From a virus, in the IMG/VR virus record IMGVR_UViG_3300037235_000042, positions 34,272-98,271 of that record: 64,000 bases of DNA. One strand, 5' to 3'. This document shows, in pieces, positions 19,701-28,407 of the stretch. A program made the translations under genes and the position numbers. The notes under the pieces are model-generated. The model searched no databases and was not told where the DNA came from. It saw only the letters and a program-made list of their open reading frames with translations. How positions within the stretch are numbered: the first letter of the stretch is position 1; each line of letters begins with the position of its first letter.

Positions 19701-19964
19701 TTGCACCGTCAAACAATTACTCGCGCAAGTTGGCATCTGTGGGGCGTGCGCCCAAGGATGTCCACTGGCTTCGCTCAATCCATCATTCGAGTCGGAACCA
19801 TTAGACGCCACAAAATAACAGCTTGTCACTCCCAGACTGGCAAGCGTGACCAGCGTTCCTTGCGGGTTCGCTGGATTCGTATAGTTAGCACCAGACGGAC
19901 ATGTCCCGCCAGCTCCAAATGACGGGACTATGAATAAGAGCGGGATAAGCCAGCGGAGTTTCAT
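16713..19964 (-). CDS. Exported beta-helix protein with choice-of-anchor-D (ASH) repeats
   Basis: 1,083 aa. Signal peptide at residues 1-18 (MKLRWLIPLLFIVPSFGA). Residues about 30-635 form a right-handed parallel beta-helix (short rungs such as YYIVDNIEML and IYNNVFRHVEAG). About 638-850 hold two ASH / choice-of-anchor-D repeats (FGLINDGSSS..., LVFGSQVLNVTSGG...). The last 230 residues are a separate beta domain. ASH repeats of this type are common in Acidobacteriota exported proteins. It is coupled at both ends by ATGA overlaps, hence co-expressed with the 1,455-aa protein. Probably a spike or surface depolymerase; a true Sec signal on a virion protein is unusual. Confidence 0.65.
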   Translation of the reverse strand: MKLRWLIPLLFIVPSFGAGGTCPSGANYTNPANPQGTLVTLASLGVTSCYFVASNGSDSNDGLSEASGHPWAHAPQMPTCASNCLTVQSATLPAGTGIIFRGGDMWHFGNNGATPYTGGTWNFSVSPYPMGTSTNPIYVGVDKSWYSGGSWVRPAFNADNSPCNGSTLGTMPDGATCFAATGTACYANGTGYASQNCNYVSACVYQISGGTDNMLNVSGLKYYIVDNIEMLGICNESQGSPNFVVQGNDTYVRYGSMCNSGCSGGVPPLALENLYIHGSSHPQFGVQNGQNCAGVYCFNNFAFQGGVNNSSVGETIVNNVVDFADSDPIGEGLCFSGFYNVAYNVFRYTTQCAPGGANGLHLFHDNLYEYFFENGHSNMIEGIPDNPTTANAIYNNVFRHVEAGITSGGGVFLWFSPPCNTGISSYGCNGSTITTDYIFNNVGYDIGNLEYLNIGGTAGSNANGPYTFFNNTWQSNYSQVIIRCSGYTAAAVNDTNEHYIDDTSTPIGTGCSTQVSTTNLCQSNTSGGTTTACPTYSDANVTPKFDQYTSSETYAYSPLASTNSTVGVGTNETGGYCAALATAGLSAAATACKSATTYACFYNTSTHVNTCPATTANTRPSSGAWDVGTYEYTASSGPGFQYSPSPVAFGLINDGSSSSPITVTITNDGTSGTLNIGTLGSPSDAEYAISSNTCNGQNLAVNATCTFVVTFSPTSAGSKPATISVPDNVGNPDTINLTGTGVATGPIVSLSPTTLVFGSQVLNVTSGGQTTTLTNTGNATLNIVSIATNNSQYVKSSTTCGSTLAATSSCTVSVTFTPNALGSQNYSLIFTTNATSSPDSVALQGTGIPIGYISGGCSTSAILTGASNTPTFSCTPARTGDAVLFAVDCHPSSGTITAITLTATGWTNSTQLIAPLGNTTGNVSALFGFIAPNTSSATFTVSFTGSGVSDCSNFGTVLGGEFQGNSTVGGTTTFAAVGSSAGASGQCSTSVSNVTAANNDSVWFACVDTALGALTPYAVGVNDTADDLSEYRLGVTPAAYTPSFDSGGSYIVMGAAIAPAGVTNSSPAAWFMAGNFLVEGDAR

Positions 19965-22900
19965 TGGAGAAGTAACGCCATTGCCGCTTGCGGGTTTGCG
20001 GTCTGATTACCCGTCCCCGTTGATGGTAACGTAATGGTTGTGCTAGACACCTGCCCTCCCGATACCGTAGCGGTCAAAAACCCTTGCGAATATGGCATTG
20101 GCGTTTGCCCATTTTGATAACCGATTGCATATTTTATTGTGGTTCCTGCGCTAACCAACATCAAAATCGCATTGCCTCCCGGCCAATTTACAGTACCTTG
20201 GGAGCACGCAGAGTTCGTCGCGCTCGTCCAGCCAGTGGAGGCCTCGACTGCCGCCGTAGTGCTGCACCACACCTTACCCGCAGTATCAGCCAGTCCCCAC
20301 GAAGACGGGTTTGTTCCATCGGCAGTTGATATGTAAATCGTCATATGGGTAAAAGTGGTTGCCGGAATGTAAACTGTGCCGAACTCAACCGTGTTACCAG
20401 AGCTGGTAAAAATCTGAGTATCGCAACCGCCGCCGCAGCCTGCTGAATTGAGCCAGAAAGACAACTGATTTGCGCCTATTGCTGGCCCCCGTCCGTGAAC
20501 GTAGTTGCTTCCGTTGGAGCAAATCTCTACGCTTGTTCCCGGCGTGATCGGGAATCCCGTATAAGCCGTACCGTCCAGCGTTAGGCTATTTGTACTCAAG
20601 AGTAAATTGTAGGGAGCTGACGCCAGCGAGTTACTCACGATTTCACAGGGCATGTTGCCGCTAACGAGAGCAGGAGCGCTGGCGAGCAGGGTATGCGTCA
20701 CCGCAGTTGATGAGGAAATTGTGTAGATGATTTCCGTCTCTGGCGTCGTCGCGTTGGAAAAATCTCCTGAAACTGTGGAGTAGTTCGCCGTCTTGGTGAG
20801 AGGTGTGATGGTTGCAGGAGCACCCGAACCACCGCCGCTTCCTCCACCTGAAGGGGTTCCAATAAACATCAACTGATCGGTAATTGTGTTTGAAGTGCTG
20901 GCGCTACTAAACGTCGCAAACGTGTCGAGAAACAACGCTGCCGTAAGGTCGATATTACTGGATGTCGCTGTGTTCGCGTCAGAGTAAGTAGTAGTGACGA
21001 CACTGCCTGAGGTAAGATCAATGGCCGCTACTCCGTGGCAGATTAAGTTGCCGGTTGAGCCAGTGGTCTTTGTACCGCACTTTAGGTTGGCGTTAAATTG
21101 ATTGTTAGCTCCGGTCACAGTAGTCGCGCTTGCCAACGCTGCTAGAGTTACGACGGTTCCTGAGCCGCAGCCCGAGACGGTACAAAGCTTGAACGTCAAC
21201 GTAAGCGAAGGCGTTGATGTCGTGCTAAATATCCCTGAGCTATGGATAAGCGTTGGAAAGCTGGCCGAATTTAAGTATCCCGCTGTAAGAGATAGTTCTT
21301 GAAGCTGCTGGGCAGTCGTAACGCTATTATTCGCTGTGACTGGCGTAGTGTTCGATACTGCTAAGGAATTCAAACATCCAGTCGTACTTACGCCTCCATT
21401 TGCTGTTGCACAAACTGGCGTTCCAACTGTTGTGCTGATTGTCGCAGCCGAAGCAAGTCCGGTATCGGTTCCTACAATAGCTTCCGAGGAGGTAACCGTG
21501 CTCGCAGTCGCTGCTATAGCAACCTGCCCAGCGGTCATGCCAGACAGACTTCCGCTAATCGTATTACAGCCCCAGGCGTGTGTTGTCGTGTTATACGTCA
21601 GGGCGCTCGTTCCAGCCGAGCAACTTGGAATCGCAACGTCCGTTGGGGCTGCCGTGCTGCCTGTTTCGTTCTGATAAATAGAGTCGGCGGCTAAGGTTGG
21701 AAGCTGGGCTAGTGTTGCATTTCCGGTGAGTCCGGTAAATGGAACGCCAGTGAAGTTGGTCCCTGTCAGTGTCGGTGCCGTGTTGCAGGAGAATCCTGTC
21801 GTGGTTGAGAATTGCATGACCCCGGTGCAGGCCGGGAATGCTGCAAAGGTCGGGAAGTAAATCCGGTCCCAGTTAGTCGCTGCATCGGAGTATACGAAGC
21901 TGGCGAAGTTGTTGAGGATCGTGCAAGTGGAAGCGCCGTCGCACAGATCGGAATGGCCTGCGTTTGGGGTGATTGTCATGGTCGCGCCTTCGGTATTTCT
22001 CAGAGCGAAACCGTCGTTATTGGTGAATCCCGATGAGGCCAGAGATGGCAGAGCTAAAGCCGTACCCGTCGTCCAATTCAGGAAGTTAAAGCGATCAGTC
22101 GTTAGCAGTGTGACCGGATTCGTCGCATCAATCGGCACGCCCGCTAATTGCCACACTTCCGCTGCTGCGGCTCCTGCTGATGGAGTATTCGTTAGGAATT
22201 GCGGAACACTATTGGGTGCGGTCGGCCCTGCTAATCTTGCCGCTGCTGGCGTGGCATTCTCGTAAATGATGTCTCCGAGCGTGGTCATGGGATTCGCAAA
22301 ACCGCTTGTCTGCGCCACGCAATCGCTGGCTTGTGGCGTGAATACGTAAGTGGCTGTGTTGCATCCGGTTAGCCCTTGAATCAAAGTAGCGGCCTGGCCT
22401 GCCGTGGCTGCCGTGTCTGCCGCGCTCGCAGTGCCATACCTAAATCCAGTGATGCTGGTCGTTGAGATTGCGCCTGCGCTGGTGATCGCTAGCGGGAGTG
22501 TCGCACTTAGGCCCGCACTGCCCACATCGGCAATCGGAATAAGGTTCGTACATGTGCTGCTTAAATTCTTGCTAGCATCGGTGCAGATGGGAAGTGAGGC
22601 TGTCAGGCTACTGTCGTTGAATAGCGGTGCAGTTACTGAAGTCCCGGCAGTGGCTGCACCCCCGATGCTGAAGGCGTGCGTGACTAAATTGTCTACAAAG
22701 AAATTGGCAGCACCATTGGCGGTATAGGTCGCCGCTGGTCCGTTGTACGACCATGCGGCAGTTCCATATAAGCGATTGCCCACATCGTAAACGTCATCTA
22801 CGATGGCGAACGTTCCAGCATCATGTTCCGATGCCATCATGTTAACGGTAAGCGCAGTCAGAACATTGCTGCTTCCGCCGATAACGTCGATTCCATACTG

Positions 22901-24328
22901 GGTCTGCTCATAATTTAACTGCCCAATGTTCATCCCCGGCGAAATTCCGCTTCCTGTGGGATTATTGATCACGACACAAACTTCATCGTAACCACAAATA
23001 AGGTGTTGCACGGCAGCGTGTTCAACTAACGTCAAAGCGGTAGTAAAGCCATCAGCCCGCAATGTTCCAATGTCGATCAGGTCGGGATTCCCGGCACCGG
23101 GAGCGATCACACATACACCGCCTGCGGTCGGAACTGCCACGGGGACGCTGCCCACATCGCAACTATTGAATCCCGGCATCGAGAGTTGGCCAATGGCTAC
23201 TGCGTTGATCGCGCTGTAAAGTGGATTAACCGTCCTACGAAATGCGATTCCATTGACGATCAACTTGACGGCAGTGTACCCACTGTTTCCGCCCGTGGAT
23301 GATCCAGCGCCCGCGATTAGATCGCAACCCGTGCTAGCGGTTTGAATCACCGTGCCGCCTTGGGCTGCCCCGTTATCTAAATTTAGCGCGGGCGTGAGGC
23401 CTTCGATGTCTACAACTGCGAATGGGGTATCGACGAAAGTTGCGGTGTTGATCGTCGGAACCAGAATCATCGAGGTTGCGGCATTGGAGGTCTGACAAGC
23501 GGTGTTTACGTTGAATACCCCAGAGGGTAGAAGAATCTTTGCTTCGGTCGATGTCGTAGCCGTGTTAACTGCTGCTTGCAGTGCAGCACCATCATCGTGA
23601 TAAACACCTTTGCCTGCAGTGGTTGGCGCAGAACTGCAAGCCGGGGAGATCGTCAGATTCCCTGTCGCGACCGCTGTGATCTTGCTCACGCAATCACTCG
23701 TACTCGACCCCGGACAGTGTTGTGTTCCGGTTGCGCCTGCACCGACGATACACACTCCCTGATTTACTGCAAAGTCAGTGATCGAGGCGACATTAATCGA
23801 AGTTGTGGTGCTGGCTGTACCAGAAATAGTAGTGCTAAGATTCGCGCCGGACGAAACGACGAGCGCTGACGATGGAATGGAAACAGTTGGATTGATCGGA
23901 CCTGAAACTAGGTTCTGCGCCGAAATTGCCGAGATACTAGAAATTGTTCCGGTTCCGCTGGTTGCCAGCGAGGCCCCGCTTCCCACCACCATTGCTGCTG
24001 ATGTATTCGTAGCTGAGGTAATCGCACTGAAGGCAGGGGCCGATGCCGACGATCCGGCAAAGGCCCACGCCGATCCAGTATAGATACAGGCTACAGCGTT
24101 CGTCCCGCTACCGGTCGTACAGTCACTGGTTGTAGATCCGTCAGAGACCGTGGCGAAGAAGCCACGGGATTTTCCGGTGGGTAGAGTAGCCACAGTGTAG
24201 ATAGTAAGTCCGCCACCCCCACCGCCCGGACCTCCACCACCGCCTTGTTGAGCGAACACGGGGATAGCCAGTAGGAATAGGCTTAGACAGAGGTTAAGTT
24301 TCCTGCTACACAATTGCGAACGAGACAT
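19961..24328 (-). CDS. Very large exported fibre/spike-like protein
   Basis: 1,455 aa from the ATG at 24328, which has GGAGA upstream; the frame is open further to 24493 but that part reads as a shadow of the neighbouring gene. Signal peptide at residues 1-26 (ends PVFAQQ), then a poly-Gly linker (29-40). A beta-helix entry motif of pectate-lyase/GH28 style, DDGAALQAAVNTA, is at about 245-257, followed by long Ala/Thr/Ser/Gly-rich beta repeats typical of fibres. ATGA overlap with the next spike gene. A role in receptor binding is inferred. Large enough to be a trimeric fibre. Confidence 0.65.
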   Translation of the reverse strand: MSRSQLCSRKLNLCLSLFLLAIPVFAQQGGGGGPGGGGGGLTIYTVATLPTGKSRGFFATVSDGSTTSDCTTGSGTNAVACIYTGSAWAFAGSSASAPAFSAITSATNTSAAMVVGSGASLATSGTGTISSISAISAQNLVSGPINPTVSIPSSALVVSSGANLSTTISGTASTTTSINVASITDFAVNQGVCIVGAGATGTQHCPGSSTSDCVSKITAVATGNLTISPACSSAPTTAGKGVYHDDGAALQAAVNTATTSTEAKILLPSGVFNVNTACQTSNAATSMILVPTINTATFVDTPFAVVDIEGLTPALNLDNGAAQGGTVIQTASTGCDLIAGAGSSTGGNSGYTAVKLIVNGIAFRRTVNPLYSAINAVAIGQLSMPGFNSCDVGSVPVAVPTAGGVCVIAPGAGNPDLIDIGTLRADGFTTALTLVEHAAVQHLICGYDEVCVVINNPTGSGISPGMNIGQLNYEQTQYGIDVIGGSSNVLTALTVNMMASEHDAGTFAIVDDVYDVGNRLYGTAAWSYNGPAATYTANGAANFFVDNLVTHAFSIGGAATAGTSVTAPLFNDSSLTASLPICTDASKNLSSTCTNLIPIADVGSAGLSATLPLAITSAGAISTTSITGFRYGTASAADTAATAGQAATLIQGLTGCNTATYVFTPQASDCVAQTSGFANPMTTLGDIIYENATPAAARLAGPTAPNSVPQFLTNTPSAGAAAAEVWQLAGVPIDATNPVTLLTTDRFNFLNWTTGTALALPSLASSGFTNNDGFALRNTEGATMTITPNAGHSDLCDGASTCTILNNFASFVYSDAATNWDRIYFPTFAAFPACTGVMQFSTTTGFSCNTAPTLTGTNFTGVPFTGLTGNATLAQLPTLAADSIYQNETGSTAAPTDVAIPSCSAGTSALTYNTTTHAWGCNTISGSLSGMTAGQVAIAATASTVTSSEAIVGTDTGLASAATISTTVGTPVCATANGGVSTTGCLNSLAVSNTTPVTANNSVTTAQQLQELSLTAGYLNSASFPTLIHSSGIFSTTSTPSLTLTFKLCTVSGCGSGTVVTLAALASATTVTGANNQFNANLKCGTKTTGSTGNLICHGVAAIDLTSGSVVTTTYSDANTATSSNIDLTAALFLDTFATFSSASTSNTITDQLMFIGTPSGGGSGGGSGAPATITPLTKTANYSTVSGDFSNATTPETEIIYTISSSTAVTHTLLASAPALVSGNMPCEIVSNSLASAPYNLLLSTNSLTLDGTAYTGFPITPGTSVEICSNGSNYVHGRGPAIGANQLSFWLNSAGCGGGCDTQIFTSSGNTVEFGTVYIPATTFTHMTIYISTADGTNPSSWGLADTAGKVWCSTTAAVEASTGWTSATNSACSQGTVNWPGGNAILMLVSAGTTIKYAIGYQNGQTPMPYSQGFLTATVSGGQVSSTTITLPSTGTGNQTANPQAAMALLLQ

Positions 24329-24950
24329 TATATTGGTCTCCACTTGTGCCCAGCACGAACAGCTCAGACATCGCGAATGGGTTGCCGAAAAAGTTTTCAG
24401 TCGCGGAATAGTAATAGGGATTAGCCAGAGAAGCGACCTTCGGCAGTTTGAAAATCCGGCGGAACGTGGCGGACATGTTATAAGAGTTTCCAATATAGAG
24501 GAAATTCCCAGTCCCGCCGTCTTCGAGGGTTACCAGAAGATTGTTCGCGGTCGTGTTAGGGATGATGAAGGAGCCCGTGCCAAACGCTCCGGAGACGTGG
24601 GAGTTTTCAGTCACGACGCCTGGGCCGCCACCGACACCGGTTTTCTTATAGCCTAAGGTAACGGTGTTAACAGTGGTCCCGCCAATACTTGTGATTAGGA
24701 CGTCTTCTGCGTTCCCTCCGGCAGGATCGACAATGAGCGCGTTCATTCCAGCGATGGACTGACCAGCAGGACCGCCGAAGATGGAAGTAGCATCACACAC
24801 GCTGCCAGTGGTTACAGTGGCCGTTCCTAAAGTAAGGGTGATCGGAGCCTTGGAAGGAGCGCCGATCCCAGCAGTGATCCACGAACCGACTAAGGGCTGA
24901 GCGACGGTTGACGATGCCAGCGTAAAAACTGCAAACGAGCGGAATGCCAT
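24306..24950 (-). CDS. Virion structural protein (hypothetical)
   Basis: 214 aa, beta-rich and Gly/Thr-rich, without clear charge clusters. Despite a mildly hydrophobic start (FRSFAVFTLASS) it is not a convincing signal peptide. It ends in SGDQYNVSFAIV. Starts by TAATG overlap with the upstream gene and overlaps the large spike gene by 23 bases. Likely a fibre-base or decoration protein. Confidence 0.55.
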   Translation of the reverse strand: MAFRSFAVFTLASSTVAQPLVGSWITAGIGAPSKAPITLTLGTATVTTGSVCDATSIFGGPAGQSIAGMNALIVDPAGGNAEDVLITSIGGTTVNTVTLGYKKTGVGGGPGVVTENSHVSGAFGTGSFIIPNTTANNLLVTLEDGGTGNFLYIGNSYNMSATFRRIFKLPKVASLANPYYYSATENFFGNPFAMSELFVLGTSGDQYNVSFAIV

Positions 24951-25333
24951 TAGCTCTCCTCTTGGTCGTTTCGGTTCTGTTTCCCGGTGAAAGCTGGATG
25001 TTTCAACGTGTTATTCCCACTACCCCAGCCATAACCTCCGACCTCAGGGCTGTACTTAGCAGCATCGTGCATTCGTTCTGGTGAAGCTCGACGGCGGGTG
25101 ACGGTGACGTTACACGGGGAGGACAGCATGCCTGGGTAATTACGCTGCCGTCCCTTTGGCTGACGGGATGGAGTACAGTCGATGTGAGTTTCCATGGGCA
25201 TGGTGGAATCGCCGACGACTGAAGTTACGGAACGGGAATTGACGGAGAGAGGATGCTTGCCGGAATCGCCTTCGACGTCGCGGCGGTAACCACGAACGCG
25301 GTCGGATTCAGGAGTGCGGACTGGTTTAACCAT
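24950..25333 (-). CDS. Hypothetical basic protein
   Basis: 127 aa, rich in Arg, Ser and Pro with little predicted structure (TVTRRRASPERMHDAAK). No recognised domain. Coupled to the next gene by TAATG. Confidence 0.55.
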   Translation of the reverse strand: MVKPVRTPESDRVRGYRRDVEGDSGKHPLSVNSRSVTSVVGDSTMPMETHIDCTPSRQPKGRQRNYPGMLSSPCNVTVTRRRASPERMHDAAKYSPEVGGYGWGSGNNTLKHPAFTGKQNRNDQEES

Positions 25334-25346
25334 TGTTCAAGTCTCC

Positions 25347-25820
25347 TTAAGCGACCAGTAATTTATCCTTGGTCGTCGGTCCTACGTTAACGCCGACCAT
25401 GTCGTCTCGCTGCTCAGGTGGCGTCCATTTCCACTTATAATCGTGTCTGATGTCTCCTGCCCAGTTCTCATGCTGCGGCGGCGTATCGAGAGCTTCCTGA
25501 GTCAAACAATGAGAAGCATGATGGACGAAGCCAAACTTCTTCTCAGCGGCTCTCAACTCCCGTTCGGAGTTAACCTTGACCGGCTTGTTGTTCTCGTCGC
25601 GGACGTGTTGCAGGGTGAGATTCTCGAATGGATTGTGGGCCGGGCCACGTTTCATGGCGAATCTCGTCGGAGCCATTCGAGTGTGAACTCGGGAGATTAG
25701 ACGTTCGAGGTTCTTCGAGTCACACTTCGGACAAGCGACCATGGCTTCGTGGGCCTTGGTCAGGATCAAGGCTTCGAACTCGATATGACAGTCTAAACAA
25801 CGTTCGTCGAATATGGGCAT
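25347..25820 (-). CDS. FmdB-type zinc-ribbon protein
   Basis: 157 aa. The N-terminal 40 residues are an FmdB-like zinc ribbon: MPIFDERCLDCHIEFEAL, then CPKCDS about 20 residues later. The C-terminal two thirds (about 45-157) are unlike FmdB regulators and hydrophilic. Such zinc-ribbon proteins are frequent in phage structural blocks. Role unknown. Confidence 0.65.
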   Translation of the reverse strand: MPIFDERCLDCHIEFEALILTKAHEAMVACPKCDSKNLERLISRVHTRMAPTRFAMKRGPAHNPFENLTLQHVRDENNKPVKVNSERELRAAEKKFGFVHHASHCLTQEALDTPPQHENWAGDIRHDYKWKWTPPEQRDDMVGVNVGPTTKDKLLVA

Positions 25821-25823
25821 TGG

Positions 25824-26042
25824 TTAAGCGACTCGCTTTTGTTCCTGTTCCTGTTCACGTTCCTCAACCCAGGACCGTTTGATCTCCAAGAGAACCTTGT
25901 GTGTCCAACCTTCCGCTCGGCGGATATTCCGTTCTGCTAAACTCAACCAAGGCTCTCGCAGCATCCGTCTCCATTCCTGAACTGATCGATTCCGTAACTG
26001 CATAAGGAACCAATAAGCCAAGGCTTGGTCGGAGATCGACAT
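25824..26042 (-). CDS. Small basic helical protein
   Basis: 72 aa, Arg/Trp/Glu-rich helix (RNRSVQEWRRMLREPWLSLA) ending in a Glu/Gln repeat from a run of related hexanucleotides. No known family. It lies between the first adaptor-like gene and the zinc-ribbon gene, within the tail block. Confidence 0.5.
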   Translation of the reverse strand: MSISDQALAYWFLMQLRNRSVQEWRRMLREPWLSLAERNIRRAEGWTHKVLLEIKRSWVEEREQEQEQKRVA

Positions 26043-26110
26043 CTTGAGATAGAACTCGGAGATATGGTATTCGAGGCTTAGGGGAGGGAACTAGGAGAAG
26101 TGAAAATTTG

Positions 26111-27118
26111 TTACCAGTCGCCGTCGCTGTTGGTCGACGATCCGACCGGGTGTAACACGTCGTAGAACGCATCGCCGGGATCGACCATGGGCATCTGCTC
26201 CCAACGCTGGACGACGTCCTGACGGTAGAGTTGTTCGTCGGCCTGTTCCATGGCCATTAGCTCCCCGGCGAACTCCTGCATTTTGGTCCGGGAGACCGCT
26301 AAGGCAGTCGCAGGGTCGTAGTAGGAATTCTCCTTCGGGCGATAGAGCAGGCAGTCAGCGATAGCGCGAGCCACGAGAACGTCCGAACGCATGAACGCTG
26401 GAAGCACGTCGGAGTCGTTCACGAGGTTCGGCGGCTGGGTATAGGCGAGATAAGGAAAAGTCTGCTGAATCATCGACGCCGGGTAGAGTTCGAACTGGAA
26501 GTTTCCGTTCGGATCCGGAGGCATCGAGGCCAGACCCCAAGGATACAATATCTGCAGCCGCGAGGGGTCTCGGGCGTTCAAGGTCGCCTGATTCAAGTTG
26601 ACCCACATCCGGCGTTGAAGCTGGAGGTTGATGCATTCGATGATGAACTTTATGTTCGGGATCGAGTAGTATTGCTGGACGATGAAGTAGCCGGTTGAGG
26701 ACTGGGAAGGCGAGCCCCACGGGAGTTCGAGGGTTAGGGTGGTGGAATTGGGAACCGCGATGATGTTGTAGATCGGGTTTATGTAGCCGACGCGAAGGGA
26801 CAGTCCGACTAGGGAAGAGGTGAAGTTCGTGCCCGTGCCAGTGACAGTAGCGGAACCGTTGGTGACTGCGATGGTTCCGGTTGAGTAGTAGGCTGGAGAA
26901 ATTATCTGGCCCTTTCGTAATGTCCCTACCCATAATCTTTTATCTATGACTGAACGCAAAGCGTTATTTAGAAAAGTTTGCACCATGCTAACGCTACAAG
27001 AGGGGTTCCAAGAAAGACATTCTCCAATCATTTGTCCGAAACTCTGTTGAGCAACATACGGCTGATTGCCGTTCGGGCCGATCTGATTCGGTATGGCTTG
27101 AGGTGGAATGATCGGCAT
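26111..27118 (-). CDS. Head-tail adaptor-like protein, copy 1
   Basis: 335 aa. N-terminal helices (MIGECLSWNPSCSVSMVQTF, NNALRSVIDKRLWVGTL), then a beta insertion with an Ig-like GTIAVTNGSATVTGTGTNF turn at about 80-98, then helices and a C-terminal segment (ADCLLYRPKENSYYDPATAL) as in podovirus adaptor/gp11-like proteins. It is nearest to the capsid and decoration genes, so the best candidate for the true adaptor. An intrinsic terminator lies just upstream. Confidence 0.6.
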   Translation of the reverse strand: MPIIPPQAIPNQIGPNGNQPYVAQQSFGQMIGECLSWNPSCSVSMVQTFLNNALRSVIDKRLWVGTLRKGQIISPAYYSTGTIAVTNGSATVTGTGTNFTSSLVGLSLRVGYINPIYNIIAVPNSTTLTLELPWGSPSQSSTGYFIVQQYYSIPNIKFIIECINLQLQRRMWVNLNQATLNARDPSRLQILYPWGLASMPPDPNGNFQFELYPASMIQQTFPYLAYTQPPNLVNDSDVLPAFMRSDVLVARAIADCLLYRPKENSYYDPATALAVSRTKMQEFAGELMAMEQADEQLYRQDVVQRWEQMPMVDPGDAFYDVLHPVGSSTNSDGDW

Positions 27119-27164
27119 ATAAAAACCTAATGGGCCTCAGCTCCCTTCGAAGCTTTGGCCCATT
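27112..27164 (-). terminator. Intrinsic terminator between decoration and adaptor genes
   Basis: On the minus strand an 8-bp perfect stem (AATGGGCC / GGCCCATT, arms 27129-27136 and 27157-27164) with a nested AGCT/AGCT pairing is followed by AGG and five T's. It sits directly before the ATG of the adaptor-like gene and after the abundant head proteins, so it probably lowers downstream transcription rather than stopping it. Confidence 0.75.
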
Positions 27165-27214
27165 CTACGCCTTCTCGGGGAAGAGAAGAACGATTAAACT
27201 TCTTCGACCTCAAC

Positions 27215-28372
27215 TTATCTCTGACACATCACGAGCGCTGTCCATGAGTAAGTGGTCAGGTTCGTGCCCGCAGCAATCTCGACAGAATCCTCCGGAGCCG
27301 CGCCCACGATCAATGGAGCTGCAGCGCCAGCGTCCGCACCGGTCGAGATATTCGCGTGGTTGAAGTTATATTCAAACAGCGCGTTGGTCAGGCCAGTTGC
27401 GATGACCGTGCCGACGTAACCGTTCAGCGCGGCTCCGTTGGTCAGGCCTTGGACCATCACTAAAGTATTGACTGGAAAATTCTGGACGGCGCTTAGAGAA
27501 ACCACGTTCGACGTCAGAACGCTGTTCGTTACGGAAGCCGAGAAGCCAGTAGTGATGGGCGTCCGGCCTTGCGTGACCATAGGAACAACGGATCCGGTGG
27601 TTTCTGAGCCAGTGGTGACGTTGGCATGGTTCAGGTTGAACGTGAACTGGGTCGCGGAAGCGGTTAAGACTTGAACCGTGTAACCGTTCAGAGCTGAAGC
27701 GTTCGTTAAACCTTGCAATAGGACTAGCTGGCCAGGGACGAACGTGTTGGCCGCAGTGATTGTGCCGACGTTCGACGCTAGGACGGTTGTGGTCGGGATT
27801 CCTGTAGCCACGCCTGCGAAGGTTGCTCCACCGCTCTGGGTCACGACTGGGTAGGCTAGAACTCCAGTATCGGCGGCTGAGCTGACTGCACCACCGATCC
27901 CCGCCCATGTGAACGAGAAGGTTGTAGCTGTGGCAGCAGTGACGTAGACGAGTTGTCCGTTGGCCTTAGCGATATTTCCGTTCGCTGCTCCTTGGAAGAC
28001 TACGAAGCATGGGGCCACGAGAGAATTAGGCGCGGTGATGGTTACCAAGTTAGCCGCTGTACAGACGCTCAGGGTGGAAGTTCCAGTCGCTGCTCCCAAG
28101 GTTAGGAACGTTCCAGACGGCGTGCCTGGGCCTTCAACTTGAAGCGTTCCTAGAGTGCTTTGATAAGCGAGTTCAAATTGCTGAAAAGAAGTCGACGCGC
28201 CAAGTTGAAGAACCCCGGCCAAGTGAATCCCGTCGAGCCCGAACAGCCCAGGCGTGAGCGGATAGCCTCCGGCAGGATAGCTCGAATCGCCGGTGATGGT
28301 GAACAGGCCGAACGGGGTAAGTCCGGCGAAGTCCAGCCCAGAATCCCCAAGTTTCGTAATCGTAAGCGCCAT
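27215..28372 (-). CDS. Repeat-containing capsid decoration-like protein
   Basis: 385 aa. The middle is built of about three related beta modules near residues 100-340; the best conserved pair share LQGLTNASALNGY / VQGLTNGAALNGY and FNHANIST / LNHANVTT. A short N-terminal domain (GDSGLDFAGLTPFGLFTITG) and a C-terminal cap (VEIAAGTNLTTYSWTALVM) flank them. No enzyme motif. The place after the capsid and a smaller decoration-like gene suggests a head-surface protein. Confidence 0.6.
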   Translation of the reverse strand: MALTITKLGDSGLDFAGLTPFGLFTITGDSSYPAGGYPLTPGLFGLDGIHLAGVLQLGASTSFQQFELAYQSTLGTLQVEGPGTPSGTFLTLGAATGTSTLSVCTAANLVTITAPNSLVAPCFVVFQGAANGNIAKANGQLVYVTAATATTFSFTWAGIGGAVSSAADTGVLAYPVVTQSGGATFAGVATGIPTTTVLASNVGTITAANTFVPGQLVLLQGLTNASALNGYTVQVLTASATQFTFNLNHANVTTGSETTGSVVPMVTQGRTPITTGFSASVTNSVLTSNVVSLSAVQNFPVNTLVMVQGLTNGAALNGYVGTVIATGLTNALFEYNFNHANISTGADAGAAAPLIVGAAPEDSVEIAAGTNLTTYSWTALVMCQR

Positions 28373-28407
28373 TTTCCGTACCTCGCGAAACTTTCAAATC
28401 TTTCAAC

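Noticed and set aside
16894-24083. Many 60-130-aa plus-strand ORFs opposite the large spike genes
   Set aside because: Antisense shadows caused by the Gly/Ala/Thr/Ser-rich coding strand; no ribosome-binding sites or recognisable proteins.
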